A stretch of 49,434 bases of DNA from Planctomycetota bacterium (GCA_020425925.1 JAGQRB010000280.1:1-49434); one strand, 5' to 3'. Shown: positions 13,201 to 21,666, numbered from the stretch's first letter. The notes: a model not told the origin generated them from the letters alone. Made by a program: numbers and translations.

Positions 13201-14864
13201 CGAACGCCGGCAACGACCAGATCGTCAACGAGGGCGACACTGTGCGGCTCGACGGCCGCGGCAGCACCGACCCCGAGAACCAGACGCTGACCTACTCGTG
13301 GCGGCAGATCTCCGGGCCGACCGTGACGCTCGACGATCCGACCGCGGCCCGGCCGCGCTTCACCGCGCCCGAGTTGCTGACGAACACGCCGATCCGCTTC
13401 GAGCTCACCGTCAGCGACGGCACCAACACCAGCACCGATTCGGTGCTGGTCCTCGTCGGAGCCGACAACGACCGGCCGGCGGTCGACGCCGGCGCGGATC
13501 TCAGCGTCGGCGCCACGCAGGTGGTCGCACTCGGCGCCACCGCCAGCGACCCCGAGGGCCAGGGCCTGACCTACATCTGGACCCAGGTCTCCGGCCCGAA
13601 GGTCACGCTGACCGGCGCCGACACCGCGAACCCGACGTTCACCAGCCCGGTCGGCACCGGCGAGACCCTGGTGTTCGCGGTCGCAGCCTCGGACGGCGTC
13701 AACACCTCGATCGACACCGTGGCCGTGCACATCGAGAACACCGCACCGGTGGTCGTGACCGCCGGCAACAGCGCGACGGCGACCGCGGGCGACCCGGTCG
13801 TGCTCGGCGCCAGCGCCTCGGACGTCGACGGCGACGCCCTGACCTACCGCTGGAGCCAGGTCGGCGGCCCGTCGGTGATGCTCGGCGCCGACGATCAGGC
13901 CCAGACGTTCTTCCAGGCGCCGAAGGTCACCACCACCACCCAGCTGATCTTCCGCGTCGAGGTCAACGACGGCGACGCCGTGACCAGCCAGCTCGTCACG
14001 ATCACGATCGAACCCGATTCGGACCCGGGCACGGTCGGCGCCGACGATCCGGGCACGAGCGGCAGCGGCACCCCCAACCGCGGCAGTGCGAACGCGACCA
14101 CCGGCGGTACGACCTCGGGCGAGACCTCGGGCAGCACCACCGAGGAAGGCACCGGCAGCGGGCAGGAGAGCAGCGCCGCCGGCAGCGGCAGCGAGGCCGA
14201 CCCGAACGCCGACAGCGAATCCGGCAGCGAGCTGCTGACCGACCCGTTCGCCAGCGAGTCCGACGAGTCCTCGACCGGCGAGACGCAGGGCGACACCGGC
14301 ACCGGCCGGCAGGCCGAGCTGCCGGACGACGAACCCGCCGGCAGCGATTCGGCCAGCGACGCAGACGGCGATGCCGATTCCGACGAGTCGAGCAAGGACC
14401 GCCAGGGCGACGACGCGGGCGAGTCGAATGGCGAAGCCCACGCGATGGTCGCGGCAGCGGGCAGCGAGGTCGAGGTCACGCCGCTGCTGGCGTTGCCGAG
14501 CCAGGGCCTCGAAGACGTGCAGTACGTCTGGAAGCAGCTCTCGGGCACCGAGGTGAGGATGCAGCAGGGCAGCGGCCCGGAGCTGCGCATCGAGCTGCCG
14601 GAGACGTTCACCGCCGAGGAGCTCGTCTTCCAGGTCGAGATGATGATCGACGGCGAGGTCAGGATCGAGGAGGTCACCGTGCAGATCCAGCCGGTCGACG
14701 GCCAGACCAAGGCCGGCCCGGTGCACGTCGAGCGCGGCGGCCGGCTCGACTTCGGCAACGACCACGGCGGCTTCGAGGCGCAGCGCGGCATCGGCAAGCT
14801 CTGGGCTTCGCTGGTCGCGTTCTCGAGCTCGGGGTCGCTCCGGATCGGGAAGGTGAAGGCATGA
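10284..14864 (+). CDS. Giant VEPR/RTX/LamG/PKD surface protein A
   Basis: A 1526-residue protein, probably exported to the cell surface. In order: short basic N-terminus with the LEPR-XLL-type motif VEPRILLSASW (V25-W35); glycine/aspartate RTX-like calcium-binding repeats (GGDDVLQGLGGDDTLIGG, about 50-135); a beta-helix-like segment of repeating GDVGxxxx units (about 295-470); one PKD/REJ-like domain; a LamG-like sandwich (about 585-785); five more PKD/REJ-like domains (about 785-1245); a Ser/Gly/Asp/Glu-rich linker (about 1246-1388); a divergent last PKD-like domain; and a C-terminal tail IGKLWASLVAFSS. Starts at ATG 10284, 8 nt after the kinase stop (ATG 10299 is an alternative); no clear Shine-Dalgarno. 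Adhesion or matrix role is inference. Confidence 0.9.
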   Translation: MTDDAMTNERIVAKAAKATLGGETVEPRILLSASWLADTLGLLTAPLGSDTGGAGDDYLVGTAGSDTLDGGGGDDVLQGLGGDDTLIGGAGTHDVADYSAATAGVTVDLSAGTASGGAGNDTLSGIEAVSGSAFDDTFAFTAAQDGDVFSVLGNGGDDVIDLSGYRSSAITFGDGEVTVDLGAGSSFKIEYADIDHITFGDIDAHLLTGDVDQTRWSGHAIWVDGAQAFELEVGGSGTIDWSYDAATDSLSITDQSGTSARTDIVVTDLNGQDLAITDVTVARDLGSLTTNVDIGTVSIGAGNATIHTITIDGGAGRLDNFLAGAGSMSGDTTIHADVGTILLSQDLNADFTVDGDVGAASLNVLKSGQTLHFTGDLGALNATTINGDVTIDGNLGTLNATRLNGTLTVGGDVGTLAITDVRGDVAVAGDLDNASFGTVDRGATVSAGNVQGAVDLSVGGTQLGRTGGADAKLTLDGATMSVTAAAPNSVPIADAGLDLIGATGDLLTLDAGASSDADSDALTYKWVQTGGPAVTLSDPYAVQPTFSAPDVLHPTTLEFTVTVGDGTATATDTVLVLVNPANLLANWSFEGSGQTVTDVSGNGNDGMLGALTSAEAADPTRVVDPERGNVLHFDGGDVVGFAGTGPAGNFSVSAWAKDDGTGSGNQTIYATMGAEIWLRTDGSKVMLNVGGYGNYVETAAGTWSAGEWHHVTGTWDGTTAHIYIDGVDMALTTVGTPSDPVAAVGGIGNLAFQGWTGEIDDVRVYGESLGASTVTALFDNLVPLANAGIDQAVGEDTVVTLDAGSSYDPEGRTLTYTWTQISGPAVVLSDTGAAQSTFTAPQTTGSTTLQFQVEVSDGVNVSVDTVDVTVAGINDVPIAEAGPNQQQSEGGLVTLDGRGSIDPDGGSLTYSWRQISGPTVTIVNADQAVAGFVVPEGLTNSPARFELTVSDGVNRSVDVVQILMRADNDAPTANAGNDQIVNEGDTVRLDGRGSTDPENQTLTYSWRQISGPTVTLDDPTAARPRFTAPELLTNTPIRFELTVSDGTNTSTDSVLVLVGADNDRPAVDAGADLSVGATQVVALGATASDPEGQGLTYIWTQVSGPKVTLTGADTANPTFTSPVGTGETLVFAVAASDGVNTSIDTVAVHIENTAPVVVTAGNSATATAGDPVVLGASASDVDGDALTYRWSQVGGPSVMLGADDQAQTFFQAPKVTTTTQLIFRVEVNDGDAVTSQLVTITIEPDSDPGTVGADDPGTSGSGTPNRGSANATTGGTTSGETSGSTTEEGTGSGQESSAAGSGSEADPNADSESGSELLTDPFASESDESSTGETQGDTGTGRQAELPDDEPAGSDSASDADGDADSDESSKDRQGDDAGESNGEAHAMVAAAGSEVEVTPLLALPSQGLEDVQYVWKQLSGTEVRMQQGSGPELRIELPETFTAEELVFQVEMMIDGEVRIEEVTVQIQPVDGQTKAGPVHVERGGRLDFGNDHGGFEAQRGIGKLWASLVAFSSSGSLRIGKVKA
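10440..10700 (+). repeat. RTX-like Gly/Asp repeats in surface protein A
   Basis: DNA rich in ggcggc/gacgac units encodes tandem GGxGxDxLxG nonapeptide-like repeats, the calcium-binding beta-roll signature. The same organisation recurs in surface protein B (15004-15260). Confidence 0.75.
12631..14020 (+). repeat. Five tandem PKD/REJ-like domain repeats in surface protein A
   Basis: Units of about 275-285 bp, each coding for the pattern ANAG-D ... LDGRGSxDPE ... LTYSWRQISGPTVTL ... FTAPE ... FELTVSDG. Stretches around LTYSWRQISGP are nearly identical in DNA between the units at 12905-13185 and 13190-13470, showing recent duplication or homogenisation. A sixth related unit (11741-12030) lies ahead of the LamG domain. 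Confidence 0.85.
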
Positions 14865-17800
14865 GCGCACGCGACAAGAAATCCGGCCGCCCCCGGAGGG
14901 CGAGCTTCCGCGGCGAAACCGTCGAGCCCCGCATCCTGCTGTCGGCCAGCTGGCTCACCGACCTGCTCGGTGCGCTGCCGCCGGTCACGCCCGGGCTGGT
15001 CGGCGACCTCGGCGACAACCTGCTGTCGGGCACCAGCGGCGACGACGTCATCGACGGCGGTGGCGGCAACGACATCCTGCGCGGCCACGGCGGCAACGAC
15101 ACGTTGATCGGCGGCACCGGCACCGACACCGCCGACTACTCGCTGGCGAGCGCCGGCGTGGTCGTCGACCTGACGCAGGGCACGGCGTCGGGCGGCGACG
15201 GCAACGACACGTTGACCGGCATCGAAGCTGCGATCGGCTCGGCGTTCGACGACACGTTCTCGTTCGCGTCGGCTGCCGACGGCGACGTCTACACCGTCGT
15301 CGGTGGCACCGGCACCGACGTGCTCGACCTGTCCGGCTTCGCGTCGGCGAACGCGACCTTCAGCGACGGCCGGATCACGATCGACCTCGGCAGCGGCCAC
15401 TCGTTCGCGATCGAGTACGCCGAGGTCGAGAACATCACGTTCGGCGACACCGCCGCTACCGTGCTGGCGTCGGACTGGGCCTCGGACTCGTTCAGCGGCA
15501 CGCAGCTGTTCGTCGACGGCGGCCACGCGTTCGAGATGTCGTTCACCGGCGCGGGCTCGGCGAGCTGGTCCTACGACGTCGACACCGACACGATCGCCGT
15601 GCTCGGCACCGCCGGCGGCAACTCGGCGTCGACGCTGTGCATCGACGATCTCGGCACCGGCGGGCTGCACGTCGGCTCGATCCACCTCGACCACAGCATC
15701 GGCGCGGTGGTGAGCTCGGTCGACGTCGGCACGATCGACCTCGGCAACTTCGCGCCCGACTCGATCGTAGTCGGCGCCGGCAGCGGCACGATCGGCAGCG
15801 TCACAGGCATGAACCTGACGCACGACGTCGCGATCCAGGCGAACGTCGGCTCCTTCGATCTGTCGCAGAACCTCAACTTCCACCTCGGCATCAGCGGCGA
15901 CGTCGGCAGCATCGGTCTCAAGAACCTCAACGGCTCGCTCGACATCGGCGGCTCGGTCGGCATGTTCGCCGCCGAGAACGTCCACGCCGCGGTCGTGATC
16001 CACGGCGACGTCGACGCGATCGACGTCAACGGGTTCAACGACGCCGGCTCGCTGACGGTGCACGAGCCGAACGGCCAGGTCCAGCTGACGATCAACGGCA
16101 ACCTGCGCTCGTTCGACCCGGTCGGCCGCGCGTTCACCTGGGTCGGCGCCACCGACTCGATCGACTGGGCGCCGAGCGCCGACGCCGGGCTCGACATCAC
16201 GGTCGAGGTCGGCGACGTCGTCACGCTCGACGCCGGCGCCAGCACCGACCCGGAGAACACGGCGCTGACCTACACCTGGGTCCAGACCAGCGGCCCGGCA
16301 GTGACGCTCGACGACCCGAACGCGATGCGGCCGACGTTCGTCCCGTCGGGGACGGGTGTCGTCGAGTTCGAGGTCACGGTCTCGGATGGCCGTCACACTT
16401 CGGTCGACACGGTCCAGATCACGATCGATCCCGCCAACCTGCTGCCAATCGCGAACGCCGGCGTCGACCTGCTCGCCGACGAGGGCGACGTCGTGACGCT
16501 CAACGCGACCGCGAGCTACGACCCCGAGGGCCAGACCCTGACCTACACCTGGGTCCAGGTCAGCGGCCCGGCGGTGATCCTCAGCGACCCGCACGCCGCC
16601 TCGCCGACGTTCACCGCGCCCGAGGGCCTCACCAACTCGACGATCCGCTTCGAGCTCACCGTCAGCGACGGCAGCAAGACCGCGATCGACACCGTCGACG
16701 TCACGATCCACGCGACCAACGACGCGCCGACCGCCAACGCCGGCGGCAACCTGGTCGCCAACGAGGGCGAGGTCGTGACGCTGAACGCAACCGGCTCGAC
16801 CGACCCCGAGAACCAGCCGCTGACCTACAGCTGGGTCCAGGTCGGCGGCCCGGCGGTGATCCTCAGCGATCCGCACGCGGCGCGGCCGACGTTCGCCGCG
16901 CCGGAGGGCATCAGCAACACCGCCGTGCGGTTCCAGCTGACGGTGAGCGACGGCACCCACACCAGCATCGACACCGTCAACGTGCTGGTGAACGCCGACG
17001 ACGATGCCCCGACCGTCGACGCCGGCCCAGACCGCATCGTGCACTCGCTCGATACGGTGACGCTGACCGCCAACGCGCAGGACCCCGAGAACCGCGCGCT
17101 GACCTACCACTGGGTGCAGGTCTCGGGCCCGCACGTGACGCTGACCGGCGCCGACAGCGCGACGCCGTCGTTCACGACGCCACCCGGCCACGTCGGCGAA
17201 GCGATCGTGTTCGCGGTCGCGGTCTCCGACGGCAACACGACGGTGCACGACACCGTCGCGCTGCAGATCGAGAACACCCCGCCGCGCCTGATCGCTGGCG
17301 GCAGCGGCAACGTCACCAGCGGCGAGAACGTCCAGCTCGGCGCCGCGGCACAGGATCGCGACGGCGACGCGCTGACCTACCGCTGGTCGCAGATCGGCGG
17401 CCCGATGGTGGCGCTCGGCGGCAGCAACCAGGCCACGGCGTCGTTCGCGGCCCCGACCGTCGGCAGCTCGACCCAGCTGGTCTTCCAGGTCGAGGTCAGC
17501 GACGGCACCGCGACCACGATGCGGACCGTCACGGTCACGGTCGAGCCGGCGGCCGGCGCCGGCAACGGCAACGGCAACAGCGTCACCGAAGTCGACCCGG
17601 CGGGCACGGTCGAGCCGAACCTGCCGTCGATCGACCCGTCCACGGCGACCGCGCTCGGCAGCGGCACGAACGGTTCGGAGAACGCGGTGCCGTCCGGCAC
17701 GGCGACGACGGTGGCCACTGCGTTGGCAACGGCGACCGACCCGGGCGCCGCCGGCGCGAGCGATAGCGACGACGGGCTCACGACCGGCGCGCCGACCGCG

Positions 17801-18340
17801 ACCGATGCCGACGCAGACGGCGAGTCGCGCGAGCCGGCGAGCGACGGCGACGAAGCGAAGGAACCGGGCGACGAGTCCAACGACCTCGACGCCACCGGCG
17901 ACGGCGTGCCGCGGGTCGGCGAGCACCCGCCGGTCATCGCGGCGGCCGGTTCCGAGGTCGAGGTCGCGCCGATGCTCGCCGCGCTGCCGGCCGAAGGCGT
18001 CCAGTACAGCTGGACCCAGCTCTCCGGCACCGAGGTCCGCGTCGCGAACCCGAGCGCGCCGGCGCTGCGCATCGAGGTGCCCGAGACCTTCGCGCGCGAG
18101 GAACTCGTCTTCCAGGTCGAGGTGATGATCAACGGCGAGACCCTGGTGCAGGAGATCACCGTCGAGGTGAAGCCGGTCGATGCCGCGACGCGCGCGCCGG
18201 TCGGCCAGCAACCGCGATTCGAACGCCTGCAACAGCTCGACGACGCCGACTCGTTCGTCGAGCAGCGCGGCGTCGGCAAGGTCTGGGCCTCGCTGGTCGC
18301 GTTCTCGAGCTCGCTGCCGGTTCGACCGGGTCGCCGCTGA
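14861..18340 (+). CDS. Giant VEPR/RTX/PKD surface protein B (paralogue of A)
   Basis: An 1159-residue paralogue of the preceding protein. Same order without the LamG domain: basic N-terminus with VEPRILLSASW (V21-W31), RTX-like repeats (about 50-135), a beta-helix-like segment (about 285-425), five PKD/REJ-like domains (about 437-898), an acidic Ser/Thr/Asp-rich linker, a divergent terminal PKD-like domain (VEVAPMLAAL onward), and the C-terminal tail VGKVWASLVAFSS. ATG 14861 overlaps the previous stop (ATGA) and is preceded by GGAAGG at 7 nt. N- and C-termini are better conserved between the paralogues than the linker, suggesting they are recognised by common export or anchoring machinery. 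Confidence 0.9.
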   Translation: MSARDKKSGRPRRASFRGETVEPRILLSASWLTDLLGALPPVTPGLVGDLGDNLLSGTSGDDVIDGGGGNDILRGHGGNDTLIGGTGTDTADYSLASAGVVVDLTQGTASGGDGNDTLTGIEAAIGSAFDDTFSFASAADGDVYTVVGGTGTDVLDLSGFASANATFSDGRITIDLGSGHSFAIEYAEVENITFGDTAATVLASDWASDSFSGTQLFVDGGHAFEMSFTGAGSASWSYDVDTDTIAVLGTAGGNSASTLCIDDLGTGGLHVGSIHLDHSIGAVVSSVDVGTIDLGNFAPDSIVVGAGSGTIGSVTGMNLTHDVAIQANVGSFDLSQNLNFHLGISGDVGSIGLKNLNGSLDIGGSVGMFAAENVHAAVVIHGDVDAIDVNGFNDAGSLTVHEPNGQVQLTINGNLRSFDPVGRAFTWVGATDSIDWAPSADAGLDITVEVGDVVTLDAGASTDPENTALTYTWVQTSGPAVTLDDPNAMRPTFVPSGTGVVEFEVTVSDGRHTSVDTVQITIDPANLLPIANAGVDLLADEGDVVTLNATASYDPEGQTLTYTWVQVSGPAVILSDPHAASPTFTAPEGLTNSTIRFELTVSDGSKTAIDTVDVTIHATNDAPTANAGGNLVANEGEVVTLNATGSTDPENQPLTYSWVQVGGPAVILSDPHAARPTFAAPEGISNTAVRFQLTVSDGTHTSIDTVNVLVNADDDAPTVDAGPDRIVHSLDTVTLTANAQDPENRALTYHWVQVSGPHVTLTGADSATPSFTTPPGHVGEAIVFAVAVSDGNTTVHDTVALQIENTPPRLIAGGSGNVTSGENVQLGAAAQDRDGDALTYRWSQIGGPMVALGGSNQATASFAAPTVGSSTQLVFQVEVSDGTATTMRTVTVTVEPAAGAGNGNGNSVTEVDPAGTVEPNLPSIDPSTATALGSGTNGSENAVPSGTATTVATALATATDPGAAGASDSDDGLTTGAPTATDADADGESREPASDGDEAKEPGDESNDLDATGDGVPRVGEHPPVIAAAGSEVEVAPMLAALPAEGVQYSWTQLSGTEVRVANPSAPALRIEVPETFAREELVFQVEVMINGETLVQEITVEVKPVDAATRAPVGQQPRFERLQQLDDADSFVEQRGVGKVWASLVAFSSSLPVRPGRR
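16170..17555 (+). repeat. Five tandem PKD/REJ-like domain repeats in surface protein B
   Basis: Units of about 275-285 bp coding for ANAGxD ... ASYDPEGQTLTYTWVQVSGPAV-type domains, related to those in surface protein A. The unit boundaries fall near 16445, 16726, 17008 and 17281. Confidence 0.85.
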
Positions 18341-18384
18341 CGCGCCGCCGCCGCCGATTGCGCGCGGCGAACCAGCGGTGCCAA

Positions 18385-18431
18385 CGGGCGGCCGGGCGAG
18401 GGGGCCGATGGCCTCAGCCCGCGGCCGCCCG
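18385..18431 (+). terminator. Intra-operon inverted repeat between surface protein B and the adaptor gene
   Basis: Perfect 10-bp arms (cgggcggccg at 18385-18394, cggccgcccg at 18422-18431) enclose 27 nt that themselves can pair imperfectly (ggggcc/ggcc). No U tract. It sits 45 nt after the stop of surface protein B and may attenuate read-through into the export genes. Confidence 0.4.
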
Positions 18432-18460
18432 GCGACCGATGAACGTTCGGGAAGACACCG

Positions 18461-18480
18461 AGCCGCAACGGGTTGCGGCT
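18461..18480 (+). promoter_or_regulatory. Leader hairpin upstream of the adaptor gene
   Basis: Perfect 8-bp stem (agccgcaa/ttgcggct) with loop cggg, ending 13 nt before the ATG at 18494. No clear Shine-Dalgarno lies between the hairpin and the start, so the structure may affect initiation. Confidence 0.35.
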
Positions 18481-18493
18481 GCACCGAACGATC

Positions 18494-19372
18494 ATGAGCT
18501 CGAGAGTCCTGGGAATCGCCGGAATCCTGTCCGCCGTCGCCTGGGCCGGAGGCAACGCGACGCCGCCGGCCGCGACCGCGACGACGCCGGTCGAGCAACC
18601 GCTGATCGGCGTCACGGTGCCGAGCCGCGCCGCGGCCGTCGCGCCGGAGCAGGCCGGCAAGCTGGTGTCGCTGCCGTTCCGCGAGGGCGACCACGTCGCC
18701 AAGGATCAGGTGCTGTTCCGCCTGAACTCGACGCTGCAAGAGCTCGAGGTCGAGCGCCTGCGGCCCATCGCCGAGTCGAACCTGATCAAGACCCGCGCCG
18801 AGGCCAACCTCGCCTACGAGCAGCGCCAGACCGAACGGCTGCGCGACCTGCGGGCCCAGGAAATCGCCAGCGACGCCGACCTGCAGGAGCAGGAGCACGA
18901 GCTGCTGATCGCGCAGCTCCGGCTGCAGCAGGCCGAGATCGAGCAGGCGCAGGCCGAGAACGAGCTCAAGCAGGCGATCGAGAAGCTCAACCAGCGCTCG
19001 GTCAGCAGCCCGTTCGACGGCGTCGTGACGCTCCGGATGAAAAGCGAGGGAGAGAGCGTCGAGCGCTTCGTGCCGGTGCTCGAAGTGATGAGCTTCGACC
19101 CGCTCTGGGTCGAGTTCGACTGCCCGATCCGCAACCTCAAGGACTTCAACATCGGCACCAGGGTCGTGATCGAACCGTCGCAGAGCCCGGACGACGCCCG
19201 CATCGGCGAGGTCGTGCTGCGCTCGATGAAGGGCAACGCCGCGAGCCACACCGCGATGATCCGCGCCGCGGTGTCGAACGCGGACGCCGGTTGGCGCTCG
19301 GGCCAGAAGGTGCTGATCCGCCTGGCGCCGCCGAGCGGTGAAGGGGCTCGACCGCCGAAACCCGGCAAGTGA
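18494..19372 (+). CDS. Periplasmic HlyD-like membrane fusion (adaptor) protein
   Basis: A 292-residue adaptor. A signal peptide spans about residues 1-27 (MSSRVLGIAGILSAVAWAGG). The first lipoyl half-motif follows (AVAPEQAGKLVSLPFREGDHVAKDQVLFRL), then a long coiled-coil hairpin (about 75-175, rich in QxxE heptads), the second lipoyl half (RSVSSPFDGVVTLRM) and a beta-barrel domain. This is the architecture of RND/HlyD-family adaptors bridging an inner-membrane pump to the outer membrane. No pump or ABC ATPase is encoded next to it; the neighbours are two further HlyD-containing membrane proteins. The start at ATG 18494 was chosen over TTG 18473, which falls in the leader hairpin. Confidence 0.85.
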   Translation: MSSRVLGIAGILSAVAWAGGNATPPAATATTPVEQPLIGVTVPSRAAAVAPEQAGKLVSLPFREGDHVAKDQVLFRLNSTLQELEVERLRPIAESNLIKTRAEANLAYEQRQTERLRDLRAQEIASDADLQEQEHELLIAQLRLQQAEIEQAQAENELKQAIEKLNQRSVSSPFDGVVTLRMKSEGESVERFVPVLEVMSFDPLWVEFDCPIRNLKDFNIGTRVVIEPSQSPDDARIGEVVLRSMKGNAASHTAMIRAAVSNADAGWRSGQKVLIRLAPPSGEGARPPKPGK

Positions 19373-19381
19373 GGAAATCCG

Positions 19382-19783
19382 ATGCATCCCGACTTCGACA
19401 GCCACCGGCTCGCCGATGAACAGGTCGACGACCTGCTCGACGATCTCGAGATCCGCTGCGCCGCCGACGTGACCGCGGCCCGCGACATGGCGACCGTGCG
19501 CCGTCGGGTCCGCGTCGAGGTGCGGCCCGGCAACGCGTCTGAACGGGTCGGCCCGCCGAACTCGGGCGACACCACCGAGCTGCGCAGCCAGGTCGTCACC
19601 GCCGTCACGCCGCTGCCGGTGATGGTCGGCGACGTCTGCCACGTCACGTTCGACCGCGACCAGCTCGACCTCGCCCCCGAGCTCGCGATCTGCGACCGCT
19701 GCACCATGCTCGGCGACTCGCAGTTCGAGGTGCGCCTCAAGTTCGTGCGCGAGATCGCGCTGCCCTCCCACCTCGCGAAGTAA
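19382..19783 (+). CDS. Small PilZ-like protein
   Basis: A 133-residue cytoplasmic protein, 9 nt after the adaptor stop, with GAGGA 6 nt before ATG 19382. After an acidic helix (ADEQVDDLLDDLEI) comes VRRRVRVEV, which contains the RxxxR arrangement of PilZ c-di-GMP-binding domains, and then beta strands (MVGDVCHVTF, FEVRLKFVREI) with PilZ-like spacing. The second PilZ motif (D/NxSxxG) is not clear. Possible c-di-GMP receptor or degenerate PilZ adaptor for the export genes. Confidence 0.65.
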   Translation: MHPDFDSHRLADEQVDDLLDDLEIRCAADVTAARDMATVRRRVRVEVRPGNASERVGPPNSGDTTELRSQVVTAVTPLPVMVGDVCHVTFDRDQLDLAPELAICDRCTMLGDSQFEVRLKFVREIALPSHLAK

Positions 19784-19863
19784 CCGCTCGCCAAACGCGC
19801 CACAACGCCTTGACCGCTTCGGACGACAACGGAGGCACGCGGACTGCGACGCAGCAGAAGGCG

Positions 19864-21666
19864 ATGAGTCTGACCGCGCTCCAGTGCGACCTGCGCGCAC
19901 TGTTCGCGAGTCGGCCGACGAATCGTGCACTGCTCGAGGTGTTGCAGCGCATCGGCGACCGGCTCGGGGCGGCCTACGCGGTCGTCCACGCCCGGCTCGG
20001 CGTGCACCTGTTGTCCGAGGAGTGGCAGCCCGCCGGACACGACGTCGACAACGCCACGCGCGAGTTCGTCAACTCGACGCTCTGGGAGGCGATCTCGGCC
20101 GAAGAAGCGACCTGCACGCGTGTTCCGGGCGGCGACGGCAAGTCCGTGCTGATCACCGCGATCATGTACGACCAGGACATCGAGCCGTCGGGCGGCGCCG
20201 CGCTGGTGATCCGCGACTGCGACAAGAGCCGCGCGCTGCAGGTGCTGGCGCAGCTCGAGGGCGTGCTCGGGTTCCTGTCGCTGTTGATCGGCGGCAGCCA
20301 CTCGGAGGGCCAGCGACTGGCCGAGCGCCGTTCGATCGAGCCGCACGCCGCGGCGAGCCATCCGGTCCGACTGGCCTACGCGCTGATCAGCGACCTCGAG
20401 GCACGCTACGGCTTCGATCTCACGGCGATCGGCTTCGTCGACGACCACCATGTCGAGATCGCGGCGGTCAGCGGCGTCGAAGACCTCAGGGCCTCGAACC
20501 CGGGCATCACCGTGCTGCGCACGGCGATGGAGGAGTGCCTCGATCGCGGCGAGCCGATCGTCTACCTCGGACTCGACGACGGCCAGTCGACCGACGACTG
20601 TCGCCTGCACGCGCAATGGAGCGCCGAGACCAGCGGCAACCCGGTCGCCTCGCTGCCGCTGATCTGCATGAACGAGGTCGTCGCGGTGGTGTCGATGAGC
20701 CAGGGTGCCGGCACCAAGCTCACGGTCGACCAGGTCCAGCTGATCGCCGAGGAGATCGCGGGCTACGCCGCGCTCGTGCCGCTGACACGCGCAGCCTCAC
20801 GCAGCGTCGTCGCCCACGTCCGCGATTCGCTGCGCGCCGGCGCCCGCAACGCGTTCGGCGCCGGCCGCCGCCGCGGCCTGATCGCGCTCGCCGCGCTGCT
20901 CGGCCTCGGGCTGTGGCTGGCCTTCGGCACGCTCGACCATACGTTCACGGTGCCGTGCGTCGTCAAGGCGACCGAACGGCGCACGATCTCGTGCCCGCGT
21001 ACCGGCGTGCTGACCGAGTTGTTCGTCCACCCCGGCGACCGCGTGCGCGCCGGTCAGCTGCTGGCGTCGCTCGATGCCAACGACGAGTTCCTCAAGCGCG
21101 CCGAGCTCGCCGCCGAGATCGAATCGCTCGACGCGCTGATCGACCAGGCCGTGGCCGACCGCGACTCCGGCCAGCGCCGGACGCACGAGGCGCGCAAGCG
21201 CAGCCTGCTCGCCCAGCTCGCGATCGTCGACGCGCTGATCGGCCAGGCCCAGATCCGCGCGCCGCAGGACGGTCTGATCCTCGAGGGCGACCTGCGGGAG
21301 AACCTCGGCAGTCGACTGAAGATGGGCGATCGACTGTTCGAGCTCGCGCGCTACGACCGCGCGTCGATCTCGCTGCGCATCCCGGAGCAGCTCGTGCTGG
21401 CCGCGCACGAGGCCGCCGGCGCCCGCTTCGCCCCGCGGGCGCGACCCAACACGGTCTACGAGATCCACGACCTGCACATCGCGCCCGCGAGCACGGTGAT
21501 CGAGGGGCACAACGTCTTCCTCGGCGAGGGCACCGTGCCGATCGACCTCGATGAGCTGCCGCCCGGCATGGAGGGCACCGCCCACGTCGACGCCGGCCCG
21601 CGGTCGTCGTGGTGGGTGCTCACCCACCGCGTCACCGACTGGCTGCGCCTCAACTTCTGGCTCTGA
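19864..21666 (+). CDS. GAF-GAF-TM-HlyD membrane protein
   Basis: A 600-residue protein joining a cytoplasmic sensory half to a periplasmic adaptor half. Residues about 20-310 contain two GAF-like domains. A single TM (about 339-358, LIALAALLGLGLWLAFGTL) leads to a lipoyl/barrel-sandwich domain (VVKATERRTISCPRTGVLTELFVHPGDRV onward, split by a short helical hairpin) and a beta-barrel domain. Start ambiguous: ATG 19864 has AGAAGG only 2 nt upstream; an in-frame TTG at 19810 would add 18 residues. It is 18 nt upstream of the M50 gene, which carries a similar periplasmic half, so the two probably form a complex. Confidence 0.82.
   Translation: MSLTALQCDLRALFASRPTNRALLEVLQRIGDRLGAAYAVVHARLGVHLLSEEWQPAGHDVDNATREFVNSTLWEAISAEEATCTRVPGGDGKSVLITAIMYDQDIEPSGGAALVIRDCDKSRALQVLAQLEGVLGFLSLLIGGSHSEGQRLAERRSIEPHAAASHPVRLAYALISDLEARYGFDLTAIGFVDDHHVEIAAVSGVEDLRASNPGITVLRTAMEECLDRGEPIVYLGLDDGQSTDDCRLHAQWSAETSGNPVASLPLICMNEVVAVVSMSQGAGTKLTVDQVQLIAEEIAGYAALVPLTRAASRSVVAHVRDSLRAGARNAFGAGRRRGLIALAALLGLGLWLAFGTLDHTFTVPCVVKATERRTISCPRTGVLTELFVHPGDRVRAGQLLASLDANDEFLKRAELAAEIESLDALIDQAVADRDSGQRRTHEARKRSLLAQLAIVDALIGQAQIRAPQDGLILEGDLRENLGSRLKMGDRLFELARYDRASISLRIPEQLVLAAHEAAGARFAPRARPNTVYEIHDLHIAPASTVIEGHNVFLGEGTVPIDLDELPPGMEGTAHVDAGPRSSWWVLTHRVTDWLRLNFWL

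Noticed and set aside
12631-17555. Regular DNA repeats as a CRISPR or satellite array
   Set aside because: Unit length of about 280 bp, in-frame and coding for PKD/REJ-like domains; no short identical repeats with unique spacers.
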